From Paramagnetospirillum magneticum AMB-1 (GTDB lineage: Bacteria > Pseudomonadota > Alphaproteobacteria > Rhodospirillales > Magnetospirillaceae), in NCBI RefSeq assembly GCF_000009985.1, contig NC_007626.1:3155943-3219942 (forward strand): 64,000 bases of DNA. Direction: 5' to 3'. The position numbers were made by a program, and so were the translations under genes. The notes under the pieces are model-generated. The model made no database searches. It worked only from the letters and a program-made list of their open reading frames with translations, and was not told where the DNA came from. Shown here piece after piece: positions 43,636 to 52,470 of the stretch (its first letter is position 1; the number at the start of each line of letters is the position of its first letter).

Positions 43636-44520
43636 TCAGGTGACGAAGGCCACCAGGAACGGCAGCCCCACCAGGGCCAGGGCCGTTGAGGTCAGGACCA
43701 TGCCGGCCACCTCCTCGGGCTGGTTGTCGTACATCACCGCGAAGAGGTAGTTGAACACCGCCACCGGCATGGCGCTTTCGATGATCACCACGCCGCGCTG
43801 GATGCCGTCGAGATTGAACAGAAAGGTGGCGACCACCCAGCCGCCCGCCACTCCCATGCCCAACCGTGCCACCGCCATGGCGACGGATCGGCCCAGATTG
43901 GCGGCTTTCAGCTTGGCCAGGGCCACCCCCAGGGCGATCAGCATCAAGGGGACCGCCATGCCTCCGGCCAGGGAGGTGGTATTGGCGATCCAGCGGGGAA
44001 TGGGAACCTCGTACCCGCCCAGCAGCAAAGCCACCACCACGGCGTAGATCAGCGGCGTCCTGGCCATGGCGCCCAGCTGGAAGCGGCCCGAGGCCACCGC
44101 CGGACCCAGAGTGAACTGACCGATGGTGGTGACGGCGAAGAACACCGTGGCCAGCGCCAGCCCGCGATCGCCGAAGGCGAACAGACAGACCGGCAGACCG
44201 AGATTGCCGATATTGGGAAACACCAGCGACGGCAGATAGACCCGGAGCGGCATGCCGGCCAGCTTCAGCCCGATGAAGGCGACAAGCGCGAACAGGCCGA
44301 GACAGGCCAGGGTGGCCTGGACCATCAGCCCGGCCTCGGCAAAGCTGATCCGGGTAGTGGTGAAGGTGGAGAACACCAGGCACGGCGCCGCCACCAGGGT
44401 CATCAGATTGGTCACCAGCCCCTGGTCGAAGGGATAGCCTCGCTTTTCCCAGATGAAGCCCGCCGCGGCGATCAGGAAGACCGGCGCGACCACGGCGGCG
44501 AGGCCGGAAATAAGCTCCAT
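43636..44520 (-). CDS. AEC (auxin efflux carrier) family transporter
   Basis: 294 aa from the ATG at 44520, with AGAGGA upstream on the minus strand. About ten membrane helices are arranged as in the bile/arsenite/AEC fold: N-terminal LAAVVAPVFLIAAAGFIWEKRG, a central NIGNLGLPVC segment (the family's Asn-rich crossover motif) and a C-terminal repeat with PVAVFNYLFAVMYDN. The family exports small organic acids or auxin-like compounds; the substrate here cannot be told. It is divergently arranged with the TetR gene. Confidence 0.9.
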   Translation of the reverse strand: MELISGLAAVVAPVFLIAAAGFIWEKRGYPFDQGLVTNLMTLVAAPCLVFSTFTTTRISFAEAGLMVQATLACLGLFALVAFIGLKLAGMPLRVYLPSLVFPNIGNLGLPVCLFAFGDRGLALATVFFAVTTIGQFTLGPAVASGRFQLGAMARTPLIYAVVVALLLGGYEVPIPRWIANTTSLAGGMAVPLMLIALGVALAKLKAANLGRSVAMAVARLGMGVAGGWVVATFLFNLDGIQRGVVIIESAMPVAVFNYLFAVMYDNQPEEVAGMVLTSTALALVGLPFLVAFVT

Positions 44521-44555
44521 GCGTCGATCCTCTTCTGCGGTGGCGCAAGGGACAC

Positions 44556-44583
44556 TTGATATGGCCCGGGCTGGCCAAGTCAA
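44556..44583 (-). promoter_or_regulatory. Candidate promoter for AEC transporter
   Basis: Minus strand: TTGACT (44583-44578), 16-base spacer, TATCAA (44561-44556), about 36 bases before the ATG at 44520. Matches are 5 of 6 and 4 of 6. Confidence 0.45.
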
Positions 44584-44603
44584 CGGAAAGCCGATGCCGC
44601 CCG

Positions 44604-44632
44604 TTGACAGATCCGAGGCACCGGCCTAATGT
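44604..44632 (+). promoter_or_regulatory. Candidate promoter for tetR-aas operon
   Basis: A perfect TTGACA (44604-44609), a 17-base spacer and TAATGT (44627-44632). Its downstream edge is overlapped by the inverted repeat at 44631-44650, consistent with repression by the adjacent TetR protein. Confidence 0.5.
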
Positions 44633-44650
44633 GAGTAAATGTTCACTCAC
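44631..44650. promoter_or_regulatory. Palindromic TetR-type operator
   Basis: Inverted repeat with 6-base arms GTGAGT and ACTCAC around an 8-base near-palindromic centre. Across all 20 positions only two symmetric pairs mismatch. It lies between the -10 element and the start codon of the TetR gene, the classic place for autorepression. Confidence 0.65.
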
Positions 44651-44664
44651 TAGAGGCGCTGACC

Positions 44665-45243
44665 ATGCGGGACGGAGCCGGGACGAAACAGAAGATCCAC
44701 GAGACGGCCTTGCGACTGTTCGTCGACAAGGGCGTGCCCCAGACCACGGTGCGCGATCTGGCCAAGGCGGCCGGCATCGCCGAGGGCACGCTGTACCGCC
44801 ATTACGCCTCCATGAACGATCTGATCTGGGAGCTGTTTTCCAGCAACTACACCGCCTTCGCCCACCGGCTGACGGCGGCCCAGTCGGACCGGGAGGGCTT
44901 TGCCGCCCGGCTAGAGGCCATCATCGCCGAGTTCTGCCGCTTCTTCGATGCCGAGCCGGTGCTGTTTCGCTTCCTGATGCTGGTCCAGCATCAGACCCTG
45001 CCCCGCGTGGCCAATGACGACGACAATCCGGTGGAAATCGTCCATCGCCTGCTGGCCCAGGCCGAGCAGGCGGGAGAGATCCCTTCCCGCCCGCCCGGCC
45101 TGGCCGCCTCCCTGGTCCTGGGCCTGGTGCTGCAGCCGGCCTTCGCCCTGGTCTACGGACGCCTGGACGCGCCGTTTTCCCAATATGCCCCTGCCATCAC
45201 CGCCGCGGCCCTCGCGGCGCTCGGGAGTGCCGATCATGCATGA
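44665..45243 (+). CDS. TetR/AcrR family transcriptional regulator
   Basis: 192 aa. The N-terminal helix-turn-helix reads TTVRDLAKAAGIAEGTLYRH (about residues 22-42), a typical TetR recognition helix. The C-terminal ligand/dimerisation domain is all helical. A 20-base palindrome over its promoter suggests autoregulation. The acyltransferase/acyl-ACP synthetase gene starts within its last codons (ATG at 45236), so this regulator probably controls phospholipid turnover genes, perhaps sensing an acyl compound. The ligand is inferred from context only. Confidence 0.92.
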   Translation: MRDGAGTKQKIHETALRLFVDKGVPQTTVRDLAKAAGIAEGTLYRHYASMNDLIWELFSSNYTAFAHRLTAAQSDREGFAARLEAIIAEFCRFFDAEPVLFRFLMLVQHQTLPRVANDDDNPVEIVHRLLAQAEQAGEIPSRPPGLAASLVLGLVLQPAFALVYGRLDAPFSQYAPAITAAALAALGSADHA

Positions 45244-48200
45244 CGGTTCCTTTCACCTGCTGCGTTGTCGCCGTTTCCTGCCGCTGTTCGTGGCCCAGTT
45301 CCTGGGGGCGGCCAACGACAACGTCTTCAAGAATGCCCTGGTGATCCTGATCGTCTACCGGCTGGGCGAAGGCATGGCCCTGGCACCGCAGATCCTGGTG
45401 ACGGTGGCGGCGGGGCTGTTCATCCTGCCCTTCTTCCTGCTCTCGGCCACCGCCGGGCAATTGTCCGACCGCTTCGAGAAAAGCGGCCTGATCAAGCTGG
45501 TGAAGCTGGCCGAGGTAGGGGTGGCGGCGCTCGGCCTGTGGGCGCTGGTGGCATCCAGCGTCCCGGCCATGCTGGTGGTGCTGTTCGGCTTCGGAATCCA
45601 GGCCACCTTCTTCGGCCCGCTGAAATACGCCGTGCTGCCCGAGCATCTGGCCGAGCACGAACTGGTGGGCGGCAACGCCCTGATCGAGGGCGGCACCTTC
45701 ATCGCCATCCTGCTGGGCACCGTGGCGGGCGGGCTGCTGATCCTGACCGAGAATGGCGTGGCCCTGGTCTCGGGACTGATGCTGATCCTGGCCGTGGGCG
45801 GTTTCGCCGCCAGCCTGATGCTGCCCAAGGCGCGGGCGGGCAATCCCGGCGTACGGGTGTCCGCCAATATCATCGCCGAGACCTGGGCGGTGCTGGGGCT
45901 GATCAAGGGGCGGCGCGACCTGTTCTTGTCGGTGCTGGGCATTTCCTGGTTCTGGCTGATGGGCGCCACCTTCCTGGCCCAGTTCCCCGCCTTCGCCAAG
46001 GACGTGCTGGTGGCCGACCAGCATGTGGTGACCCTGCTGCTCACCGTGTTCTCGGTGGGCATCGGCATCGGCTCGGTGTGGTGCGGCCGCCTGCTGAACG
46101 GCGAGATTTCCGCCCGCCACGTGCCCTTCGCGGCGCTGGGCATGACCCTGTTCTCCTTCGACCTCTACTTCGCCAGCGCGGTGCCGGCGGCGGCGGGCCA
46201 ACTGGCCACCATCGCCGAGTTCCTGACCCATCCCGGAAGCTGGCGGGTGCTGGGCGACCTGCTGGCCATCGCCGTGTGCGGCGGCGTCTATATCGTACCG
46301 CTCTACACCATCCTGCAGACCCGCAGCGATGCCGACAGCCGGGCTCGCGCCGTGGCCGCCAATAACGTGATGAACGCCGCCTTCATGGTGCTCTCGGCGG
46401 TGGCCGGGGCGGGCATGCTGGCCCTGGGCTTCTCGGTGCCCCAGGTGTTCCTGGTCCAGGCCGTGGCCAATCTGGTGGTGGCCGTCTACATCTGCGGCCT
46501 GCTGCCAGAGGCGGTGCTGAAGGGCGTGTTCGCCTGGGTGCTGCGCCGCGCCTACGGGGTGCGCATCCAGGGGCTGGAGAATCTGGCCGGGCTGGGCGAC
46601 AAGGCGGTGATCGTGGTCAACCACGTCTCGTTCCTGGACGCGGTGCTGATGGCCGCCTTCCTGCCCGGACGGCCCACCTTCGCCATCAACACCTATGTGG
46701 CCAAGGCCTGGTGGGTGAAGCCCTATCTGTCGGTGATCGACGCCTTCCCCATGGACCCCACCAACCCCATGTCCACCAAGGGGCTGATCCACGCAGTGCA
46801 GTCGGGCCGCACCCTGGTGATCTTCCCCGAAGGCCGCATCACCGTCACCGGCGCCCTGATGAAGATCTACGAAGGCCCCGGCATGATCGCCGACAAGGCC
46901 GACGCCCCGGTGGTGCCGGTGCGCATCGAGGGCGCCCAGTACACGCCGTTCTCGCGCCTCAAGGGCAAGGTGCGGCGCAAGCTCTTCCCCCGCATCACCA
47001 TCACCATCCTGCCGCCACGCCGCTTCGAGGTCCCGGCCGAGATCAAGGGCCGCGCCCGGCGCAGCCGCATCAGCGCCGCCCTCTATGACGTGATGTCGGG
47101 CATGATGTTCGAGACCACGCCGCGCCAGCGCACCCTGTTCCAGGCGCTGCTGGAGGCAAGGCGCCGCCATGGCGGCTCGGCCCTGGCGCTGGAGGACATC
47201 AACCGCAAGCCGCTCAGCTACACCCGCACCATTGCCGGCAGCTTCGCCCTGGGGCGCGAACTGATCGGCGGGACCGAGTTGGGCGAGGTGGTGGGCCTGA
47301 TGCTGCCCAACACCAACGCCGCCGCCGTCAGCTTCTTCGCGCTGCAGGCCTGGGGTCGGGTTCCGGCCATGCTGAACTTCTCCACCGGCACCGGCAATGT
47401 GCTGGCCGCCTGCGAGGCGGCGGGGATCAGGACGGTGATCACCTCGCGGCGCTTCATCGAGCAGGCCCGCCTGTCCGCCCTGGACGAGGCCCTGGCCGCC
47501 AAGGTCCGCCTGATCCATCTGGAGGACGTGGCCCCACGGGTGAGCAAGCTCTACGGCCTGTTCGCCGCCTTCGCCAAGCGCCCGGTGGAGCGCCAGCCCG
47601 AGGACCCGGCTGTGGTTCTGTTCACCTCGGGCTCGGAAGGCACCCCCAAGGGCGTGGTGCTCAGCCACGCCAACATCCTGGCCAATTGCAACCAGTTGGC
47701 CGCCCGGGTGGCCTTCACCCCCCAGGACATGGTGTTCAACGCCTTGCCGGTGTTCCATTCCTTCGGCCTGACCGGCGGGCTGCTGCTGCCGGTGCTGGCG
47801 GGGCTGAAGGTATTCCTCTACCCCAGCCCGCTGCATTACCGCATCGTGCCCGAGATGGTCTACGACACCAACGCCACCATCGTCTTCGGCACCGACACCT
47901 TCCTCACCGGCTATGCCCGGGTAGCGGCGCCCTATGACTTCTACTCGGTGCGCTATGTCTTCGCCGGGGCCGAGAAGGTCAAGGACGAGACGCGCCGCGT
48001 GTGGATGGAAAAATTCGGCATCCGCATCCTGGAAGGCTATGGCGCCACCGAGACCGCGCCGGTGCTGGCGGTCAACACCCCCATGCATTGCAAGGCGGGC
48101 ACCGTCGGCCGCCTGCTGCCCGGCATCGAATCGCGGCTGGAGCCGGTTCCCGGCATCGACGAGGGCGCGCGGCTGTCGGTCAAAGGCCCCAACGTCATGC

Positions 48201-48634
48201 TGGGCTACATGAAGGTCGACAAGCCCGGCGTGCTGCAGCCGCCCGAGGACGGCTGGTACGACACCGGCGACATCGTCACCATCGACGATCTGGGCTATGT
48301 GCGCATCGTCGGCCGCGCCAAGCGCTTCGCCAAGATCGCCGGCGAGATGGTCTCGCTGGGCAGCGTGGAGAATGCCGTCGCCGCCCTGTGGCCGGGCAAC
48401 CAGCACGCGGTGATCGCCATTCCCGACGAGAAGAAGGGCGAGCAGCTGGTCCTGGTCACCGACCGCGCCGACGCCGCCCGCCCGGCCATCCTGGAACACT
48501 TCCGCGCCCAGGGACTGGGCGAGCTGCTGGTGCCGCGCAACCTGAAGGTGGTCGACAAGGTCCCGGTCCTGGGCACCGGCAAGACCGATTACGTGGCGGT
48601 CAAAGCGTTGGTGGAAGGGGGCGGCCATGTTTAG
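45236..48634 (+). CDS. LplT-Aas type fusion: MFS lysophospholipid flippase, acyltransferase and acyl-ACP synthetase
   Basis: 1132 aa from the ATG at 45236, overlapping the TetR gene by 8 bases. Residues 1-420 or so form a 12-helix MFS domain like LplT (FVAQFLGAANDNVFKNAL). A PlsC-type acyltransferase follows with HVSFLD (H463, D468, the HX4D box) and a FPEGRIT motif. The final 480 residues are an AMP-forming acyl ligase with the P-loop FTSGSEGTPKG and GYGATETAPVL. In family members the protein flips lysophospholipids inward and re-acylates them, using acyl-ACP made by its own ligase. The flippase is a separate protein in E. coli, whereas the fused form is common in other Proteobacteria. All three active sites look intact. 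Confidence 0.93.
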   Translation: MHDGSFHLLRCRRFLPLFVAQFLGAANDNVFKNALVILIVYRLGEGMALAPQILVTVAAGLFILPFFLLSATAGQLSDRFEKSGLIKLVKLAEVGVAALGLWALVASSVPAMLVVLFGFGIQATFFGPLKYAVLPEHLAEHELVGGNALIEGGTFIAILLGTVAGGLLILTENGVALVSGLMLILAVGGFAASLMLPKARAGNPGVRVSANIIAETWAVLGLIKGRRDLFLSVLGISWFWLMGATFLAQFPAFAKDVLVADQHVVTLLLTVFSVGIGIGSVWCGRLLNGEISARHVPFAALGMTLFSFDLYFASAVPAAAGQLATIAEFLTHPGSWRVLGDLLAIAVCGGVYIVPLYTILQTRSDADSRARAVAANNVMNAAFMVLSAVAGAGMLALGFSVPQVFLVQAVANLVVAVYICGLLPEAVLKGVFAWVLRRAYGVRIQGLENLAGLGDKAVIVVNHVSFLDAVLMAAFLPGRPTFAINTYVAKAWWVKPYLSVIDAFPMDPTNPMSTKGLIHAVQSGRTLVIFPEGRITVTGALMKIYEGPGMIADKADAPVVPVRIEGAQYTPFSRLKGKVRRKLFPRITITILPPRRFEVPAEIKGRARRSRISAALYDVMSGMMFETTPRQRTLFQALLEARRRHGGSALALEDINRKPLSYTRTIAGSFALGRELIGGTELGEVVGLMLPNTNAAAVSFFALQAWGRVPAMLNFSTGTGNVLAACEAAGIRTVITSRRFIEQARLSALDEALAAKVRLIHLEDVAPRVSKLYGLFAAFAKRPVERQPEDPAVVLFTSGSEGTPKGVVLSHANILANCNQLAARVAFTPQDMVFNALPVFHSFGLTGGLLLPVLAGLKVFLYPSPLHYRIVPEMVYDTNATIVFGTDTFLTGYARVAAPYDFYSVRYVFAGAEKVKDETRRVWMEKFGIRILEGYGATETAPVLAVNTPMHCKAGTVGRLLPGIESRLEPVPGIDEGARLSVKGPNVMLGYMKVDKPGVLQPPEDGWYDTGDIVTIDDLGYVRIVGRAKRFAKIAGEMVSLGSVENAVAALWPGNQHAVIAIPDEKKGEQLVLVTDRADAARPAILEHFRAQGLGELLVPRNLKVVDKVPVLGTGKTDYVAVKALVEGGGHV

Positions 48635-49796
48635 GCTGAGCCGGCGCGCCCTGCTGGGAATGCTCGGCGCCCTGCCGGCGACCAAAGCCCTGGCCGCCAT
48701 GCCCGCCGCCGCCGGGCAGGTCCCGCTCGATCTGGTCCGCGGCATCCATATCGACGCCGCCGACCCCGCCGGGATCTGGGCCGAGATCGCCCAGCCCGAC
48801 GATGCCGAGGCCATGCGGGGACTGGTCGCGGCCATCATGGCCGACGTCCGCCGCAAGCCGTCGTGGTCCCTGGGCTGGAGCCTGGCCACCAAAGTCGCCT
48901 ATCACGCCATCTACAGGCCCTTCGGCCTCTACATGGACGAAAGCGACTATTTCGCGGGACTCCTGGGACCGGAGCTGGTGGCCAAATCCGACATGGCGGG
49001 GCTGCAGCGGCTGTACACCCTGGCCCATGCCGGCTGTTCCTCGGTGATGGCCTGGGACGAATCCCTGGGGCGCATGGTCCACTTCCGCAGCCTGGACTGG
49101 CCGTCGGCCGCAGCCATCGCCAAGGCCACCCGCATCTACCAGGGCACCAGGGCCGACGGGACCAAGGCCTTCTCGGCGGCCGGCATCCTGGGGATGTCCG
49201 GGCTGCTGACGGCGGTGAAGCCGGGCTTTTCCGTGGCCATCAACTTCGCGCCGTGGAGCGGAACCTCGTTTTCGCTCAATGCCGACCCCACCTTCCTGGT
49301 CCGCCAGCTGATGGCATCGCCCACCGCCAGCTACCACGACGCCTTCCGCCTGATCGAGGCCTGGCGCCCCGGCGCGCCGGTGTTCATCAGCCTGTGCGGC
49401 GTCGCGAAGGGAGAGGCCTGCGTCTTCGAGCTCGGCTCGGCCAGAGACCAGCAGACCGCCTGTAATCTCCGCCCCATGGGAGAGCACCCCTACCTGATTC
49501 AGACCAACCACTTCGACGACGCGGGTCCCTTCGCCCGCCACAACAAGCCCCAGGTTCTGAGTGCCCCGGATGCCGCCGCCTGGGACGGGCTGACCATCCT
49601 GGAGACCTCGGTGGCCCGGCAGGCCGTGCTGGAACAGGCTTTGGACGAGGCCTTCGCCGGTTCCGCCGCGCCGGACCTTGCCGCCGCCCTTCGCCGCGCC
49701 TTCGCCCGTCCGCCGGTCTGGAACCACGAGACGGCGCAATGGGTGATGATGGTTCCGCAATCGGGCGAGCTTCAGGCCTGGGTGCGGGAGGCCTGA
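48627..49796 (+). CDS. Exported Ntn-hydrolase, acid ceramidase/NAAA or choloylglycine-hydrolase-like
   Basis: 389 aa, starting 8 bases before the end of the aas-type gene, so co-translated. The N-terminus has a twin-arginine-like motif (SRRALLG) and a hydrophobic stretch to about residue 25, consistent with Tat export. The segment AGCSSVMAWDES (C137), followed by MVHFRSLDWP, matches the nucleophile-cysteine and RNxDW/RNLD region of linear amide C-N hydrolases (acid ceramidase, NAAA, bile salt hydrolase). Those enzymes cleave themselves just before the cysteine. I infer hydrolysis of an N-acyl amide or lipid amide in the periplasm. Coupling to a lysophospholipid acyltransferase fits membrane-lipid turnover. 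The substrate is not determinable from sequence. Confidence 0.72.
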   Translation: MFRLSRRALLGMLGALPATKALAAMPAAAGQVPLDLVRGIHIDAADPAGIWAEIAQPDDAEAMRGLVAAIMADVRRKPSWSLGWSLATKVAYHAIYRPFGLYMDESDYFAGLLGPELVAKSDMAGLQRLYTLAHAGCSSVMAWDESLGRMVHFRSLDWPSAAAIAKATRIYQGTRADGTKAFSAAGILGMSGLLTAVKPGFSVAINFAPWSGTSFSLNADPTFLVRQLMASPTASYHDAFRLIEAWRPGAPVFISLCGVAKGEACVFELGSARDQQTACNLRPMGEHPYLIQTNHFDDAGPFARHNKPQVLSAPDAAAWDGLTILETSVARQAVLEQALDEAFAGSAAPDLAAALRRAFARPPVWNHETAQWVMMVPQSGELQAWVREA

Positions 49797-49863
49797 CAAC
49801 CGGGGACTGGCCCCGACGCCCAAGGCCGCGTAATCTTCCGGTCGAAGAGTGGGGGGCCGGAAC

Positions 49864-52470
49864 ATGTTCATCCTGACATTGATTGGAGGGCTTCTGGTCC
49901 TCGGATTCGTGGTCGGCCTGCCCGTGGCGGCGCTGTCCGCCCGCTCCCTGGCGCTGCGGCTCGAACGCGAACTCAAGGGGGTCAAAGGCCGTCTGGCCGA
50001 GGTCGAGGCGCGGCTGGCCGAACTGCAGCGGCCGCCGGAAGCCCCCCCGGCGGAGGCGCCACCACCAGAGCCGGTGACGGTGGTGGTCGCGGCCCCGCTC
50101 CTCCCCATCGCCGTGGATGTTCCGCGCCCCAAGCCGGCGAAGCCCATGGGGACCGAAAAGGCCCTGACCGAGCGCTGGCTGGTGTGGCTGGGCGGCATCA
50201 CCCTGGCGCTGGGCGGCGCCTTCCTGGTCAAGTTCTCGGTGGAGCAGGGCCTGCTGGGACCGGCGGTGCGCGTTTCCCTGGGGGGACTGACGGGACTGGC
50301 GACCATGGTGCTCGGCCATGTCCTGGCCCGCACCCGAATCGCCGACCGGACCTGGCATCTGCCCTCCGTCCTGGTGGGGGCCGGCGCCTCCATGGTGTTC
50401 GCCAGCCTGTTCGCCGCTTATGCCCTTTACCACTTCCTCGATCCCATGCTGGCCTTCGCCGGCTTGGGCCTGGTGGCGGCGGCCACCGTGCTGCTGTCGC
50501 TGGCCCACGGCCCCTTCGTGGCCATGCTGGGGCTGGCCGGCGGCTTCGCCGTGCCGCTGCTGGTGCGCACCTCGGAGCCCAATGCCCTGGGGCTGTTCGC
50601 CTATCTGCTGGCCCTGGCGGCGGGCACCCTGGCCCTGCTGCGCTGGCGGCAATGGTGGTGGCTGGCCTGGATGACCCTGGGCGGTACCGCCGGCTGGGTC
50701 CTGCTCTGGCTGATCACCGCCTACCGTCTTGGCGACGAGTTGGTCCTGGGAGTCTTCCTCGCCGCCCTGGCGGCGCTGTTCGCCGCCTTCCGCCTGGGGA
50801 TTCCGGCCGTCCCGGCCTTCGCGCAACGCGCCGAGGCCCCCATGGTCCGCCAAGTGATCCTGGTGGCGGGGGGCGTCATCGCCGCGACGGCGCTGGCGGT
50901 GACATCCGTGGCCGATTTCTCGTCCGCCTCCCTGGCCCTGCTGTTCGCCCTGGAGCTCGGCTATCTGGCCTTCGCCTGGCGCGACCAGGAGTTCGACCGG
51001 CTGCCCTATTTGGCCGCCGTCCTGGCCGTGGCGGTGCTGGCCTCCTGGGACGCCGGTCTGCCCGAGATCGGCCAGTTCACCGACATTCTCGGCCGCCCCC
51101 TGCCCCACGAGGCGGAACGCTTCGCCTGGGTCGCGGCCCTGTCGGCCGCCCTGTTCGGGGCGGCGGGCTTCGCGGCGGCGGAGCGCGCTCAAAGGCCGCC
51201 CCGCTGGGCGGCGGTCTCGGTCGGAGCCCCGCTGGCCATCCTGGCCGCCACCTACTGGCGCCTGCATTCGACGGCCGGGGGCTGGCTGTGGACGGGTGGC
51301 GCCCTGGCCTTGGGTCTGGCCTTCCTGCTGGCCGCCGAGCGGATCAGCCGGCGGCGCGGCGAGGACGGCATGGACGGTGCCCTGGGCGCCTACGCCGTCG
51401 GCGTGGTGGGCGCCATGGCCCTGGCGGCGACCATCGCCTTCGAGGAGGCCTGGCTGACCGTCACCCTGTCCCTGCTGGTGGCGGGAACCGCCTGGATCGA
51501 GTCCAGATTGCGGATCGCCGATCTGCGCAAGGTCGCCCTGGTCCTGGCCTGCGTCATCCTGGTCCGCCTGGGGCTCAACCCCTATGTCCTGGATTACCAC
51601 ATCGCCGGGCCCTCGGCCTTCAACTGGCTGCTGTACGGCTACGGCATTCCGCTGGCCGCCTTCCTGGCCGCCGCGCGGCTGTTCCGCTCGTCGGCCGACG
51701 ACGTGCTGGTCCAGGTGCTGGAAGCCGGGGCCATCGCCTTCGCCGTCCTGCTGGTCAGCCTGGAAATCCGCCATCTGATGGCCGGCGGATTCGGGCCGGG
51801 CGCGGGCTATTCCCTGACCGAGCAATCGCTGCACTCCATCGCCTGGCTGAGCGGAGCGGCGGTGCTGCTGGCGATCCACCGGCGCGGCGGACGGCTGGTT
51901 CCCCTGCGGGGCGCCCAGGTGCTGGCGGTTCTGGCCACGGTACAGGTGGTGCTGCTCCAATCCCTGATGCAGAACCCGCTGCTGACCGGCGCGTCGGTGG
52001 GAGAGCGGCTGATTCTCGATCCGCTGCTGCTGGCCTTCGCCGCCCCGGCGGCGCTTTACGGCCTGCTGGCCCGGCTGGCGCCCCGCTCGCCGCCCTGGGA
52101 CAAGCCGGCCTGCGTCGCCCTGGCCCTGGCCCTGGGCTTCCTGTGGGCCATGCTGGAGACCCGCCACGCCTTCGCCGGAGCCAATCTCCGCCTTGGCGCG
52201 GTGGGGCAGGCCGAGATGTGGGCTTATTCCGTCGTCGCCCTGCTGGGCGGCGTGGCGGTGCTGAGCGGCGGAATCCGCTTCGGCTCGGCCATCTTGCGCC
52301 ACACCGGATTGGCGGTGGTGATGCTGGTGGTGGTCAAGGTGTTCCTGGTCGACCTGTCCCGGACCTCCGGCCTGTGGCGCGCCCTGTCCTTCCTGGGCCT
52401 GGGCGCGGCGCTGATGGGGATCGGCTGGCTTTATCGCCGCTTCGTGCGGCTGGAGGACACGACCCCATGA
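49864..52470 (+). CDS. DUF2339 family polytopic membrane protein
   Basis: 868 aa from the ATG at 49864. A first helix is followed by a charged coiled-coil segment (residues 20-65), a Pro-rich linker, then more than twenty hydrophobic segments to the C-terminus. The family signature region WLGGITLALGGAFLVKFSVEQGL near residues 107-127 is typical of DUF2339 proteins, whose function is unknown. The next gene overlaps its stop (ATGA). Confidence 0.85.
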   Translation: MFILTLIGGLLVLGFVVGLPVAALSARSLALRLERELKGVKGRLAEVEARLAELQRPPEAPPAEAPPPEPVTVVVAAPLLPIAVDVPRPKPAKPMGTEKALTERWLVWLGGITLALGGAFLVKFSVEQGLLGPAVRVSLGGLTGLATMVLGHVLARTRIADRTWHLPSVLVGAGASMVFASLFAAYALYHFLDPMLAFAGLGLVAAATVLLSLAHGPFVAMLGLAGGFAVPLLVRTSEPNALGLFAYLLALAAGTLALLRWRQWWWLAWMTLGGTAGWVLLWLITAYRLGDELVLGVFLAALAALFAAFRLGIPAVPAFAQRAEAPMVRQVILVAGGVIAATALAVTSVADFSSASLALLFALELGYLAFAWRDQEFDRLPYLAAVLAVAVLASWDAGLPEIGQFTDILGRPLPHEAERFAWVAALSAALFGAAGFAAAERAQRPPRWAAVSVGAPLAILAATYWRLHSTAGGWLWTGGALALGLAFLLAAERISRRRGEDGMDGALGAYAVGVVGAMALAATIAFEEAWLTVTLSLLVAGTAWIESRLRIADLRKVALVLACVILVRLGLNPYVLDYHIAGPSAFNWLLYGYGIPLAAFLAAARLFRSSADDVLVQVLEAGAIAFAVLLVSLEIRHLMAGGFGPGAGYSLTEQSLHSIAWLSGAAVLLAIHRRGGRLVPLRGAQVLAVLATVQVVLLQSLMQNPLLTGASVGERLILDPLLLAFAAPAALYGLLARLAPRSPPWDKPACVALALALGFLWAMLETRHAFAGANLRLGAVGQAEMWAYSVVALLGGVAVLSGGIRFGSAILRHTGLAVVMLVVVKVFLVDLSRTSGLWRALSFLGLGAALMGIGWLYRRFVRLEDTTP

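Noticed and set aside
45197..48892. A 1231-codon minus-strand frame opposite the LplT-Aas fusion
   Set aside because: Antisense shadow with His/Gln/Gly-rich composition; the plus-strand protein has three intact enzyme or transport signatures.
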